A DNA stretch of 64,000 bases from Eutreptiella sp. 'Long Island Sound 2002' (lineage: Eukaryota; Euglenozoa; Euglenophyceae; Eutreptiales; Eutreptiaceae), in NCBI GenBank assembly GCA_964036045.1, contig OZ038395.1:7584755-7648754 (forward strand), given 5' to 3'. Under the pieces are notes generated by a model that was not told the DNA's origin, made no database searches, and was given only the letters and a program-made list of their open reading frames with translations. Position 1 is the stretch's first letter; each line of letters starts with the position of its first letter. A program made the position numbers and the translations under genes. Positions 14,194 to 24,816 of the stretch are shown piece by piece.

Positions 14194-16335
14194 CTACAGC
14201 AGTTCCTCCTCCCCATCGTCAGCAGGCGCGGGCTCAGGCGCCCCCCCTCCATTCGGGGGCTCTGCGGCCAGCGCTGCGACAGCCGGCTCGTTCGCAGCCT
14301 GCTCCGGCGGGCCCTGCCGCCCGCCCATCGCCGGTTGGCGTACCATCGATGCATTGCGGCCCACCGTTTGGTAAGCCGCCTTTCGCGGCCCGCGTTGCAG
14401 GACGGCCCACCTTTTGTCCGGCACGCGGGAGTCCCCAGAGCGAACCGTGTGTTCGGTCCAGCCCTCCGGTATGCCCTCCAGGACCAGCGTGTACACCGGT
14501 CTCTGCAGCCCTGTGTTCGCCATCGGCACACAGGAGCGCAGGCGGACCGGTGTTTCGGGGAACACCCGCTTCAGCTCGGAGCGGAGCGCAGCGTAGTCGT
14601 CCGCCGGCTGGCCCAGCGCGGCCCCATAGCCCCGCACCCGCACCTCGACGGCTGGCGCGTGGAAGACCCCATCCAGGGCCTTCGCGATCGCCGCCCGTAG
14701 ATCCGGCGGGGGAGGCCCACCCCAGGTTCTGACCCCGATCTTTGCAGGCCCATCTCCATGGTAGAGGCCGGCCAGGTGCCCCTGTACGTCTTTGTTGCCG
14801 TTCAGGAGCGCCCACACCCGGGAGAGTGCGGTGCGGGCGGCTGGGGGGATGGTGACCCAGGTGATGTGGGTCGTGATGGGAAAAGCCCCATCCTCCAAGA
14901 ACGGGCGCCAGCAGACACCAGCCACCTTGCCGCTAGCCCGGAGAACGGCGCGGGCGCGCTCAAGAGGTGGCTCGAGGTGGACTTCGGCCCGGCGTCCGCG
15001 ATTGCCCACGTGCATGGGAGGGGGGGCAGTGATGTGGGGCGCCACAAGCGGGCGCAGGTGCGCCCACGTCTCTCTGCGCGCGTAGTTGAAGCGCTGCTTG
15101 GACCCAGGGGCGCCTGGGATCATGAGGGCAGGGTCAAGCACCGCCGTGACGCGAACCTCCGAGACTGCAGGGCCGGGGAGTGGCGCAGGGTTGATGTCCT
15201 GCAGGTCCTCCTCCATGTCGCCCTCCTCCGCATCCTCTTTTCTCGTCCATTGGACAATCAGAAGATGGCCCCGGGGCGACGGGTCATCGATGCCCTCCTC
15301 CGCGGTCTCCCAGGGAACCCGCTGGACATCCGCCTTGAGCTGGAGGGCCGTCCCCTGGATGGCCAGCGCCACCTTGCTGCACCCCAGAGCACGGAGCAGC
15401 CCCTCGATGTCGACAACGGAGGCGCGGGCAGATTGCACCAGGAGTAGCGCCCGTATCTCCTAGATAGGGCCATGCACCTCGAAGGCGGCAGCTGCCGCCT
15501 CGTGAGCCGCCCCGACCCCCATTTCCACTATGGCCACCCGGCGGATGGCTTCCTCGTTGCCCTCCACTTTCCAATCTCCCACAGGCTTGTCCGGCCTGAT
15601 TTGCCGGACCTTGCGGGCAGACAGTGTGTCCCGCGCATCTCCCTTGTACGGCCGGCGCGGCCATACCACAGTGGACGACGGGGATAGCCGCACCAGGGCC
15701 TCCGCCGCGGGCTGTAGCCGGAGGGCACGCGGCCGGATGGGGGCTCCAGGCTGCTGGGCTGCTGCTGCAGCATAGGTGCCTGGCTTGGCTGCCTGCGGTG
15801 CTGGCCAGGCCACCAGCTGTGCCTGTGCCCGCTGCACTTCGCGGGCTGCCTGATCGCGGAGATAGCCCAGCGGGTGCTCCGCCTCTGGGTGGGGGGGCAG
15901 TCCCCCAGCGATGGGCCAGCACCTGCACTGCGGCCCATGGGCGAGCTTGTGGTGCTTCCTTGGGCCTTCCCCAACCGCCCTCCAGATGCACTCCTGCTGC
16001 TGTACACGTTGGCCAACACGCCCAGGCCTGCCAGCTATGCCCCAGGAGTACGCGCCCTAGGGGTTGCACACTTCTGTCACCGCTGCGCGCAGGGGCGCTG
16101 GCTTGTCCGCCGGGGCCGCAGCGTGCGCCGCCGGGGGGGGGGGGGGGGGCATGGGCAGGGGGTAGACCTGCGGCCTGCTGGGCCAGCTCCTTCTGCAGTC
16201 GCGCTGTCGGCCAGGGCCTTGTCCAGCATCCGTGTCAGCTCTGAGACCTGCCGCGCCAGCTTGGCGATCTCCGACTTGTCGGCCGTGGGCGTCTCATTGC
16301 GTCCCTCCACCTGATGTTTTGGTTTCTGGTGACTT
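14194..16335 (-). pseudogene. LINE ORF1-like (gag-like) protein, broken
   Basis: The frame opens just downstream of a TAA near 16332. It has no early ATG; the first is in TRMLDKALADS. The first ~30 residues form a heptad-like helix (EIAKLARQVSELTRML) that suggests a coiled coil. A C-run near 16135 and another near 15890 shift the frame. A clear coding frame then continues (GEHPLGYLRDQAAREV… to FEVHGPI), is stopped by TAG at 15462-15460, and resumes in the same frame for about 420 codons to a TAG at 14196-14194 (ends DGEEELL). The long middle part, rich in Arg, Ala and Pro, would fit an RNA-binding ORF1p, but I recognise no RRM or zinc knuckle. The frame between 14190 and 13880 is ambiguous: two frames look partly coding. 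Function is inferred from the 2A-linked context only. Confidence 0.5.
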
Positions 16336-16424
16336 TATTTACCCCACCCTAAGGGGCCATTTCATACTTTTCCTTTCAAGTTGTCATTCACAGGTGCAGT
16401 TAGGGAAGCATATTGGGGTATGCA

Positions 16425-17434
16425 CCCCCCCCCCCCCGTGTCCAGCGAACACTGTGTCCAACGAACACATCCGTTCAGACGGTAAATTTTTGGGACCTAA
16501 TTAATTAGATACCAAATTAGGCACCGGGGTTCAGGCTAAAGGTTTGGGGAAATCAAGGGCTGTTGTGGTGTGTCTTGCAGGGGTGAATATAATAGTGACG
16601 ACATTACCAAGGTGCGGGTGGGGGGTGGGGGGGGGGGGCTGTTGAGCCAGGAGGCAGTGATGACGGAATGACAATTACGATTTGCTCCTTTTACAGCTTT
16701 ACAAGCACAGATGATTCGGAATTGCAAGCCATTTTGGCAAAATGTGTCAAGAAATGATTGCACTGTATGGACTGTCTTCATGGGATACACCAACCCCTGT
16801 GCAATGTATTGTCTTGTGTTCAGTGTTGGTGGATTGGCCCAGTAGTACAATGGTATATGCGTAGGCAATGGATTCATTTGTCCTGCTCAGGCACTGTTTT
16901 TGGCCATTAGTCCTCTTATAAAACTGCTGGCAAAACTGCTAGTTCAGTCAAACGGGTAAATCGTAATCGTAGTCGGCACCCCCCCCCCCCCCCCCACTAT
17001 ATCCACCCCTGGTGTCTTGTAGTAATGGTGGGCAAATTTGTAAAGCAGGTTGTTAGGGAATGGTGTCCCTCAACTACAGGTCTCCTATTGCCCACCATAA
17101 CTAATTCTCTGCTTGCACCTCGCCGGGAGGTGCTATACCAGCGGTACCACATTGGTGAGCTGTCCGTCCCAAAAGTACTCGAGCCGGATCCGGCAGCCAC
17201 TCCTGCCTGTGCCAAGAACAAAAAGGGCCCCAAGCCCGGGGAGCATGTTCAACTAGGGGATCTCCCCTCAAAAGTGCTAACTGTGCATTGAATGGGCCCC
17301 TTGTGCCTAGGGATGTGTTACTACCATTTCACGATATTGTCGCGCGCACCGAACGGTGTGTCCGACGAACACTCCTGTTCAGACCGTTTTATGTTCAGGA
17401 CAAAATTGTTCGTTGGACAATGGGGGGGGGGGGG
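16425..17434. mobile_element. Inverted-repeat element with C13/G13 ends
   Basis: The left end is C13 followed by GTGTCCAGCGAACAC and a near-copy GTGTCCAACGAACAC. The right end is TGTTCGTTGGACAAT followed by G13. Reverse-complementing the right end gives C13-ATTGTCCAACGAACA, which matches the left apart from the two bases after the C-run and one internal base. A further direct copy, GTGTCCGACGAACAC, sits at 17358. There is no transposase and I found no convincing target duplication, so this would be a non-autonomous DNA element. It contains the hAT-like MITE at 16578-17011. Confidence 0.5.
16578..17011. mobile_element. hAT-like MITE, 434 bp
   Basis: The left end is CAGGGGTGAATATA and the right end is TATATCCACCCCTG, which are inverted repeats with one mismatch over 14 bp. 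The CAGGGGTG start is typical of hAT-superfamily ends. Immediate flanks are an exact 8-bp duplication, GTGTCTTG at 16570-16577 and 17012-17019, the hAT target-duplication length. Inside are a G12 run near 16627 and a C17 run near 16979. No transposase ORF is present, so it must have been mobilised in trans. Confidence 0.85.
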
Positions 17435-17793
17435 TAAATGGATGACCAGTTACATACTCTTTGAAATTCTTTTATCTGCTGTGATGTTTTGATCATGGCT
17501 TCGGTCCGGTTACATACTGCCACCACATTTTTGGGTGCCCGATTTTCTTCTCTTTGATGGAGGATATTGAGCTCAATATGGCCACAGTATTTAAATCTCT
17601 GGCAAAACAAGCGTGCAATTTTCGTGATTCACCTACAAGTGATTTTCAGCCTCCTATCAAAACAGTTTCTTGGCCAGGCTGGGAAACAATGGCTAAAGAA
17701 AGCTGCTATCTGCGGCTTTTTCATAACATAGGCGGAATGGAACACTTTTGCTGTTTCCCTGCTAAGGAGCCCCCGGCCTCTTGTACAGATCCC
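17435..17793 (+). promoter_or_regulatory. Presumed promoter/5' leader of the WD40 gene
   Basis: This is a non-repetitive stretch between the inverted-repeat element and the signal-peptide ATG. An AT-rich TATTTAAAT at about 17588 could be a TATA element about 200 bp upstream of the ATG. The reading frame is also open upstream from 17554, but that extension has no signal-like or WD40 character, so I treat it as leader. Confidence 0.3.
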
Positions 17794-20242
17794 ATGCAAT
17801 TTTACTTCATTCTCCTGGCGTACCTGCTCGTCGGCACCCCAAGTGCCGCAGGCCAAAGAGGGCCATGGGCCACTCACGGCAAGTCACTGCGAGCCATCGC
17901 ACACTCCCCAACCCAAGATCTATTGGCTACAGCGGGGACCGACAGCACCATCGCTCTGTGGAACACAGTCACTGCCACCCTAACGGCCTCGTTATTGGTC
18001 CGAAATACAATACGAGCCCTGGCGTTTAGCCCCTACGGCACAATCCTCGCCTCCGCAGCGCGTTTAGCGCCTCGTATCGGGCTAGCCACCATCATCTTTT
18101 GGGACGTGGACACTGCCACAGAGATTGGGAGAATGCAGCAACACACGGATCAGATCTCTGACATCAACTTCTCCCCCGACGGGCTGATGTTGGCGTCTTC
18201 TGCAGGCGACATGACCATTCGGCTATTCTGCGTCCCCACAGGAGCCCTTGTCCTGACCATCAGTTGGAATGAGTCAATGGTCCCCTGATGGAACGACGCT
18301 CATTTCCGGGGATGACGTGGGCTTCTTGCAGGCCTGGTCCGCTGCCGACGGGACCTTGCAGTACAACGTGTCCGCGCACGTCGGCTTCATCGCCGCGGTG
18401 GACGTCTCGCGAGATGGGGTGATTACGTCGATGGGCTCCGACGGTGACGTGAAAACGTGGGCCGTGAGCGATGGGAGTGCTCTGTCCAGCGCAACCACCG
18501 GCCAGAGTCAGTTGCTGAGTGGGAGGATCCCTCTCCCCGGGCACCGGGTCGCTGTTGGAGGGGACCCACGGGTGGACGTGTACGACATCGACTCCATGAC
18601 TTTGCTCACGTCGTTGGCAGAGCCCAGCCTGGCGACCGTGCGTGGTGTGGCTTGGAATGCAGCGGCCACGCAGGTCTTCGCAGGGGATACAAGCAGGAAC
18701 ATTTGGCTCTGGGACAACGAGACCAGAACCGCCAGCATGACCCCCAGCTCGACCCCGAGCCCCAGCCCGACCGCTAGCAGGACCAGAACCCGGAGCCCCA
18801 CCCAGAGCCCCACCAGCACCTCCAGCTCAACGAGCACGAGCACCCCCAGCTCAACGAGCACCCTGAGCTCAACGAGCACCCCCAGCTCAACGAGCACCCG
18901 AGACCCTATTGTCAATGAAGCCCTAGTCCAAATTGCAACCTCCAGTGGCGCCCTCACTCTCTCGGGGACCAGCACGTACACCTCCTTTGGCGCCATCACT
19001 GTGGTGACCACAACTACGTACACTGCCACCGCCGTCATACAGATTTCAGGGGGCACCCATACGTTCACAGGGTCGGGTAGCATGGACCTCCAGGAAGGGG
19101 CAACAATGCAGGTCGATGGTGTCACGGAGTTCGCCATCCCTATTGTGATGACTGGGGCGGTCGTTACTGTCACAGCTAAGCTGACATTCTCTGCACAAGT
19201 CACTGTTAGTGGCGGCACCATGACGGTATCTGCCGCTGCAACCGTCACGTACAGTCCTGCCACCCCTGTCCTGAGTAACACGGTGCTCTCGGGGGGCGGC
19301 GCCAGCATCTTTTCCCGGCCCAGTACCGGCCTTATGCTGCTCACCGGTGTTCAGTGGGCCCTTTCCCACACGATCCTACAGACTGGCATCGCCCGGCGTA
19401 CGGACCTAGGCACCATTGTCACTCAGTCCCTGTGTGGGGCACAACATGGGGACTTGAGCGTGGGCTCTGGCACAGCCCTCCTTGCGTACTTGAACTGCAC
19501 CGCGGCTACCACACCACAATATTCCTCGACAATCGGCACCGTGACCTTTGCCTCGGGGAGTTACCTAATCCTTGAGCAAGTGAACAGCGCCTCTCTCCCT
19601 CTGTACATGGCGGGTGTATCTGCCGCCTCGGGAGTGCAGTTGGAGGTCATCAGTGAGACCACCGCTGTGCCTTTTTCGGTGGCCATCGTCACGTACGTCC
19701 ATTCCGACACTTGCCCTTTCGCCTTTTCAAACACGACCTTCGAGAACTGCCCTGACGGCGCCACCTGCACTGTAACAGGTGTAGTTGACAGCAGTGACTC
19801 CACCCTGTGCACCCTGGTGTCCTCCCAGGCACTGGACTCTGACAACGGGCTCGTCTATCTAGCGTTCCTATCGCTGTTGGTGCTCCCCTTGGCTGGGCTT
19901 GCATGGTTTGGGTGGCGTCGTAACAGCATGCAAGCTGCCACCTTCGCTGACGCTAACGCTAACGAGGAGATCGATTATCCTGTTATCACTATGCTGTCTG
20001 TTGATGGCAATGAGGTTTCTCCATACGGAGATGTTGTGCCTACCCCCTGCTTACCCTTTGATTCGGCCACAGGTATGGAGGTGGCTGGGTATGAAGGTTA
20101 CGTGGCTCAGTATGAAGGTGAAGGGGTGCTGTCTGTTGTTGGCAATGAGGTTTCTCCATACGGAGATGTCGGTATGGAGTTCGCTGGGTATGAAGGTCAC
20201 GTGGAGTATGAAGGAAAAGGAGGTTATGTGGCTGAATATTAA
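17794..20242 (+). CDS. Secreted/type I membrane protein with WD40 propeller (one apparent frameshift)
   Basis: The chosen ATG at 17794 begins an evident signal peptide (MQFYFILLAYLLVG…AAGQ). About six or seven WD40-type repeats follow (e.g. LLATAGTDSTIALW, INFSPDGLMLASSAGDMTIRLF, QWSPDGTTLISGDDVGFLQAW, QVFAGDTSRNIWLW), enough for one beta-propeller. Next come a Ser/Thr/Pro linker with 18-nt repeats encoding PSSTST (about 18833-18900), a Thr/Gly/Val-rich beta-strand region (about 18905-19840), and one transmembrane helix (LVYLAFLSLLVLPLAGLAWF, about 19850-19910). The ~110-residue acidic, Tyr-rich tail contains an internal duplication of NEVSPYGDV. The reading frame changes by one base at about 18266-18272, inside a WD repeat, so homology runs straight across. 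A sequencing indel or recent pseudogenisation explains this better than an intron. Total length is about 815 residues. An extracellular sensing or adhesion role is inference only. Confidence 0.7.
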
Positions 20243-23200
20243 GGTTATGAAGGCGCCACAGAGGTTAGGCCAGTGATGCCTTCTGGTCATGAAGGTGCAA
20301 ATGGGTGCCATAGGAAATTGCTTTGCACTAATGTATAGTTAATCCTTCGAGGCATTGCTGTTGCCTGCATGTTCCAGCAGCACACTGGGATGCTTACCGC
20401 GTTTTACTTCCTGCTATATTTCTTGGTATTGGATTGTGCCCCAGCAAGTGCCAGTCGCCTACCCAACAAACAACCCGTCCAACAAAATCGTTTACAGAGA
20501 GAGAATCTGTGCAATCCCCCTACCCCCCACCCCCACTACTTCCTGGTGTCTCAGTGTCCTCACACTAAGAGACTCACGGCAAAAGAAAGTCACTTACATT
20601 TCGCTTTTTTGTGTTGTGGACTGACATTGTTCAGTGCATGGCATGTTTGTAACTCGAATGTTTTTTTGCAGTGAGCCACCATTTAGTTGTAACTGAGTAT
20701 GCAGGTCAGCCACAGTGTATCTCGACCACTGCATGTGTGTTGGCAACAACTGTCTTTCTGTTCAAGATCTCGGTCCAGAGTGCCCCATGTGCAGTGTTAC
20801 TTGAGATGCTGCGGAGTGATTAAGGCGGTGATCATGATTGTGGCTGTTCACCAGAGTAATGGTGCTTATTCAAACCCCTATTTCTGCGAATAAATAAAAG
20901 TCTCATCCACTGTGGTACCCTCTGTCTGTGTTGTACGTCAGGGTGCACGCCGACCCCCACGTGTATTTCCGGGTAGATTTGCTGCATATGCAGGGTATGT
21001 AAAAGCTATCCATTAAACAATGGCTGCTTTTGTGTGTGTGGAATCAGGAGGAAGAGCCTCCATTATTCTCACGTATTCCTCACCATATGTCAGACCGGCT
21101 ACCACAGTTCCTTGTGGGGTGGTTGTGGAATTGGACAGCTCTGAACTCTGGTTTTGAGCGCTTTCTCGAGCACCATACAATGACCAGACAGAACCAGCTC
21201 ATTGAGGTCTGAACCAGAAAATAAATCAGGAGAAAGAGCCTCCGTTATATGGTCTGCACAATCATGCTTAATGTCTCCTTTGATTTGTTGCTTTGCTCGT
21301 TTCCCCGCATTTTTTATTGGGGTGGGATTAGTGCTTCTGCAAAATCCTGGGTGTCTCACAATCACTGTACAATGCCTCGCACCTTCTGATAAGACCCGTC
21401 ATTAGCCTTCTGCAAGGGCGCGTATACTGCCAAAAGTTAGCCATGGTTTGTGTGGCCCTTTGAATGCAGGGGCAGCTGCCCCTGCATTCTTGAGCTCTGT
21501 TAGGTCAGCCTATTGGTCTGTCGTAGCTGGTGGGAAACGGGGCAGCGTCAGTCTCAGCAATGGAAGGCAGCTTGAAGTGCATTGGGAATTGCCCTTTGCT
21601 TGGGTCTTGTCATGTCCCCAATAGAATAAGTCAGAGTAATGGAGGAAGTGACAGTGATATATGCAGGATGCCCAAGACGTGCTTCAAAAGCTAGCCTACA
21701 CCATTCCTCTTATTATTGACAACGGAATAGTGCTGCCTGGTTGTTCCAGATCAATGCATCGCGGGGATAATACCCCCCTAACCCCTTCGCGGGGTCTCCC
21801 CAAAACAGAACCATCTGCGGATAAACATTTCAGACAACACCACATTGAAAGCGGAACTACAGTCCAGACTCAGCAGTTAGAAACACGTATAGTAAGAATA
21901 TAGTAAGAAGGGAAGCCTAAAGAATCAAAAGGCTACCCCATTGCAGCACTTTTGAGCAATAGATGCATTGAGAAGGGTCAATCAACAAATGGTAAGAAGC
22001 AAGGCCTCTGAGTAATTTCAGAGTTTTTTACTACTGAGTCCGCGCTGTACAAAAACACAAAAGTTGTGCAAAATGTTCTTTGTCAACGAAGTCCTGATCC
22101 CGAGTTTTGGGGCTTTTCCAGTATGTCGTGTTTTTTTTTTATTCGAGAGTATATCATGCTAGAAGAAACATTGCGTGCTACAAAGAATAGGGGCAGATTT
22201 TGTTTTCTGGTTGTATTCTTTTTAGCGTAATATCATGTTTAACAAGGCGTACTGCGATTATGCTACACAATTTTTTTAAAGAGACTCCACTACACAACAA
22301 ATGCCCCATATGATGTGCCATTATTCATTTGTGTACCATCACCTGTGCACGGGGGGAGGGGGTTAGAGAGGGACACATTCAGTGTGGACAAATTTGGAAG
22401 CCCAATTTCATACCAAAGATTTTTTTTCAATTTTAAGGATAACGGTTAGAGACATGTATCGTTTTGTTGTGCCAAAGGCCGTTGTTGAGGCCTTAGATTT
22501 GCAACAACGTTTGCAACAAGCAGCGCAATAGTACCACCCATCGACACACAAAGGGAAGAACAGAGGTTCACACAAGAACAAACCACGGGCTGCCTAGTTT
22601 TCTGAAAAGCGTGCGGGATGCGCACAAGAATCTTCTCGTGATGGATTTGGTGCGGTTAGATTGCGGTACGGTAAAACACATCCACTACAGGGCAGGCAAC
22701 AATTTCATTCGCTTTCAATTTAGGCACCTTGCCATTTTTTCTTGTTTCAGCACCAAAACTTCAGACCAAGTAGGCCTCAAACTGCCAGTTTTGTCACCAA
22801 AACTTCATACTACGTGTCTTTTTTGAAAGGACATCAAAGTGCTCTTAGCTGAGTTTCCAACAAAAAAATATTACTAAATACTTTGAAAATTACCAAAACT
22901 TTTCAAAATTTTTCTCCTTTTTTGGAAAACGTTCTCTATTCGCAATGCTTCCTTCTTCTTTGCCAAAATGTTCTGAACTGCACTTCTCTTGGCATTACAA
23001 TGCAACACCTTTTTTTTTAAAGTGCAAACACGTTTTTTACCTGTTTTTTTTTGTAAAATGCAAACATGTTTTTTTTACCTATGCTTTTATTTTATGATTG
23101 TGTTTCTTTTCATTTGCCCCCGCACCTTTTGGTATCTTCTTTGTCTTAATTGTTTCTTTTCATTTGCCCCTGCAGTCAAAAACAATGGTACGTTTGCCTG

Positions 23201-23628
23201 TGAACCCTTGCACATTTGCACAGAGAGTAACTGCAGTATTCTTTTTGTATTGCACGGCGAATTGTAATCGGTATGAACGAAAAAACAGACGTCCTGCCAG
23301 GGCTCAAACCACGCAATGCAGCCTGAGTCCTTCCCCTGCCCTTCAAATTGGTTGCAGACCATCAAAACGCTACACTGAGTGCACTAAGTGTCCCAATGTC
23401 CTACCACTTGGCAAAACCTCCAGGTGCGCTGGGCTGATTGCTGAGGTGCCACAGCCGGCTGAGTGCTGAAGTGCCACAACGTCACAAAAAAACAGGTCAA
23501 ATGGTGAAGACCACAAGGCCAAAAAAAGGAAGCAGGGAAACAAATAAGCCAGCTTGCATGAGCGCAAAAAACCAGCTGGCACAAACATACAAACACAATA
23601 AGCAAAATTAATTAAAAAAGTAGGTGGC
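20243..23628. other. Gene-free interval; AT-rich from about 22 kb
   Basis: The first ~650 bp is probably the 3' UTR of the WD40 gene; an aataaataaaag tract at about 20889 could be its poly(A) signal. Beyond that I see only short ORFs without coding character, homopolymer T runs (22130, 22420, 23010-23075), a G-rich patch near 22350 and a small hairpin (ccccttcgcgggg, about 21782). I find no tRNA, terminal repeat or tandem repeat that I can support. Confidence 0.5.
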
Positions 23629-24579
23629 TTATGACTCGGAGTAGCTGACGTCGACGTACGCAGAAAGCTCTGTGAAGGGATCACTACTGTTGGAGTCATC
23701 GGAATTCTGCAGGGGGGCGTTGCGCTGGGCATCCCTCACCTAACGATCAGCTGCTTGTCTTGCACGCCTCTCGCTCCTTGATGGCAAAGTAGCTAGACAG
23801 GCCCTTTGCGGTGCTGCGGGGACTGCAAGAGCTGCAAGGGCTTCAAGTGCTGCAGGGGCCTCTGTTTCTGGTTCATGATCACTTGCTTTATTGGCTGCTT
23901 CAATGACATCTTGATTGAAGAGAATGGCAGAAGCATCATCTTCAGGGAGTCCAAGCAGTATCACACGGGGCGGTTTAGGCATGGCATCCACTGAGTTGGC
24001 GATGGGGACCCGTCGGAGTACCATTTCCCATGATGTCACTATTTGCTGCGCTGTTCTTGGTTCCTTGCACCATGCGCTGGCCTACGGGACGAGCAGGCTT
24101 TTCATTGTTCTCTCCGACATGTTGAGTGGTCATGTGCTAGGAATCTTTTTGTTGTGGATTCTCATGCCGTGTTTGACCATCCTATCGCGCAGCGACAACT
24201 TGACGAATCTTCTCATTGAAGGATTCATCAGCTGGTTTGGCGGATTTGAGATGTGCGATCGTCTCTTTCTTCCAAAAAGAATGTACTGCTCAGGGTGGTT
24301 CTCGTATTGATGCAGATGCCCTTTGATGACAGTGAGGGCTTCTTGACTGTGGGAGGCAACCCAGTCGATGATGATGATCATTGACGAGTCTTCTAGTAGA
24401 GCATGTTGTTTACGGATGCGGTGTGCCTTCTCAGCCTACTTCCTCATTAGACGCTCAAAAGTTGCTCCAGTCCGGACCTTTTTTTCACTGTGGTCTTCGT
24501 GCACTGCATCATGCAGTAGGCAAGCTAGTGGAATGTCGGCATGCAACCGCGTTGTCTTCCCTCTCGTAAAGGGCTGCAT
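23629..24579 (-). pseudogene. Unrecognised protein-coding relic with four in-frame stops
   Basis: From an ATG at 24579 one minus-strand frame keeps protein-like composition to a TAA at 23631-23629 (about 316 codons). It begins with MQPFTRGKTTRLHADIPLA. The middle contains basic segments (FGRKRRSHISNPPNQLMNP, RRFVKLSLRDRMVKHGMRI). It ends with an Ala/Glu-rich stretch and an acidic Ser/Asp tail. The frame is interrupted by TAG (about 24450), TGA (24132-24130), TAG (about 24083) and TAG (about 23739), with no frame change. This is the pattern of C-to-T nonsense decay in a former single-exon gene or transposon ORF. I do not recognise the family. The 121-bp retroposed fragment and the 5' LTR lie just upstream. 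Confidence 0.5.
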
Positions 24580-24619
24580 GCAAACGACCTTACCACTTCA
24601 GCTGACACAGGATGTTGCT

Positions 24620-24774
24620 GTTAACTACCTCTTGTTTTTTGTTTTTTTTTTAGGCATGGCGGTCTCCCGCCCAAAACACACAATCATTGCGCATCTGCGA
24701 GGTTCCTCGAAGGACTGCTGCAGTATTTACAATTTCAAAAAACAGAGCAAATCTGGGGTTAACTACCTCTTGTT
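24620..24774 (-). mobile_element. Short poly(A) retroposed fragment with 17-bp target duplications
   Basis: The 17-bp sequence gttaactacctcttgtt occurs at 24620-24636 and again at 24758-24774. Read on the minus strand, the 121 bp between them ends in an A-rich tail (AAAAAAAAAACAAAAAA) directly next to the target duplication. This is the hallmark of LINE-type target-primed reverse transcription. The fragment has an open frame (ALFFEIVNTAAVLRGTSQM…AGDRHA) whose TAA stop is created by the start of the poly(A) tail. It is a severely 5'-truncated LINE, SINE or retrocopied mRNA; the parent is not recognisable. Confidence 0.75.
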
Positions 24775-24816
24775 GTTGCTCGTTTTGAGGCAGACTTGCT
24801 TGGACTGGTCTGCCAC

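Larger units (their letters stand above)
13293..16335 (-). mobile_element. Non-LTR (LINE-like) retrotransposon relic, 3' part missing
   Basis: GC-rich, coding-like minus-strand sequence runs from about 16335 down to 13293. In order it has an ORF1-like region with an N-terminal coiled coil and Ala/Pro-rich middle, then a CGDVEPNPGP motif, then a second GDIHPHPGP motif, then a stop next to the satellite. 2A-type motifs are known from the N-terminal regions of several LINE families, including CR1-like elements and elements of trypanosomes and sea urchins; this is the main basis for the LINE call. No endonuclease or reverse transcriptase remains. The frame is broken by in-frame TAG codons and by several long C-runs (G on the plus strand, e.g. 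near 13505, 13540, 14190, 15890, 16135). Normal LINE truncation removes the 5' end, so loss of the 3' end is unusual. Confidence 0.6.

Noticed and set aside
23240-23365. Possible tRNA-derived SINE (B-box-like GGTTTGAGCCC on the minus strand)
   Set aside because: No A box at proper spacing, no cloverleaf pairing, no poly(A) tail or target duplication.
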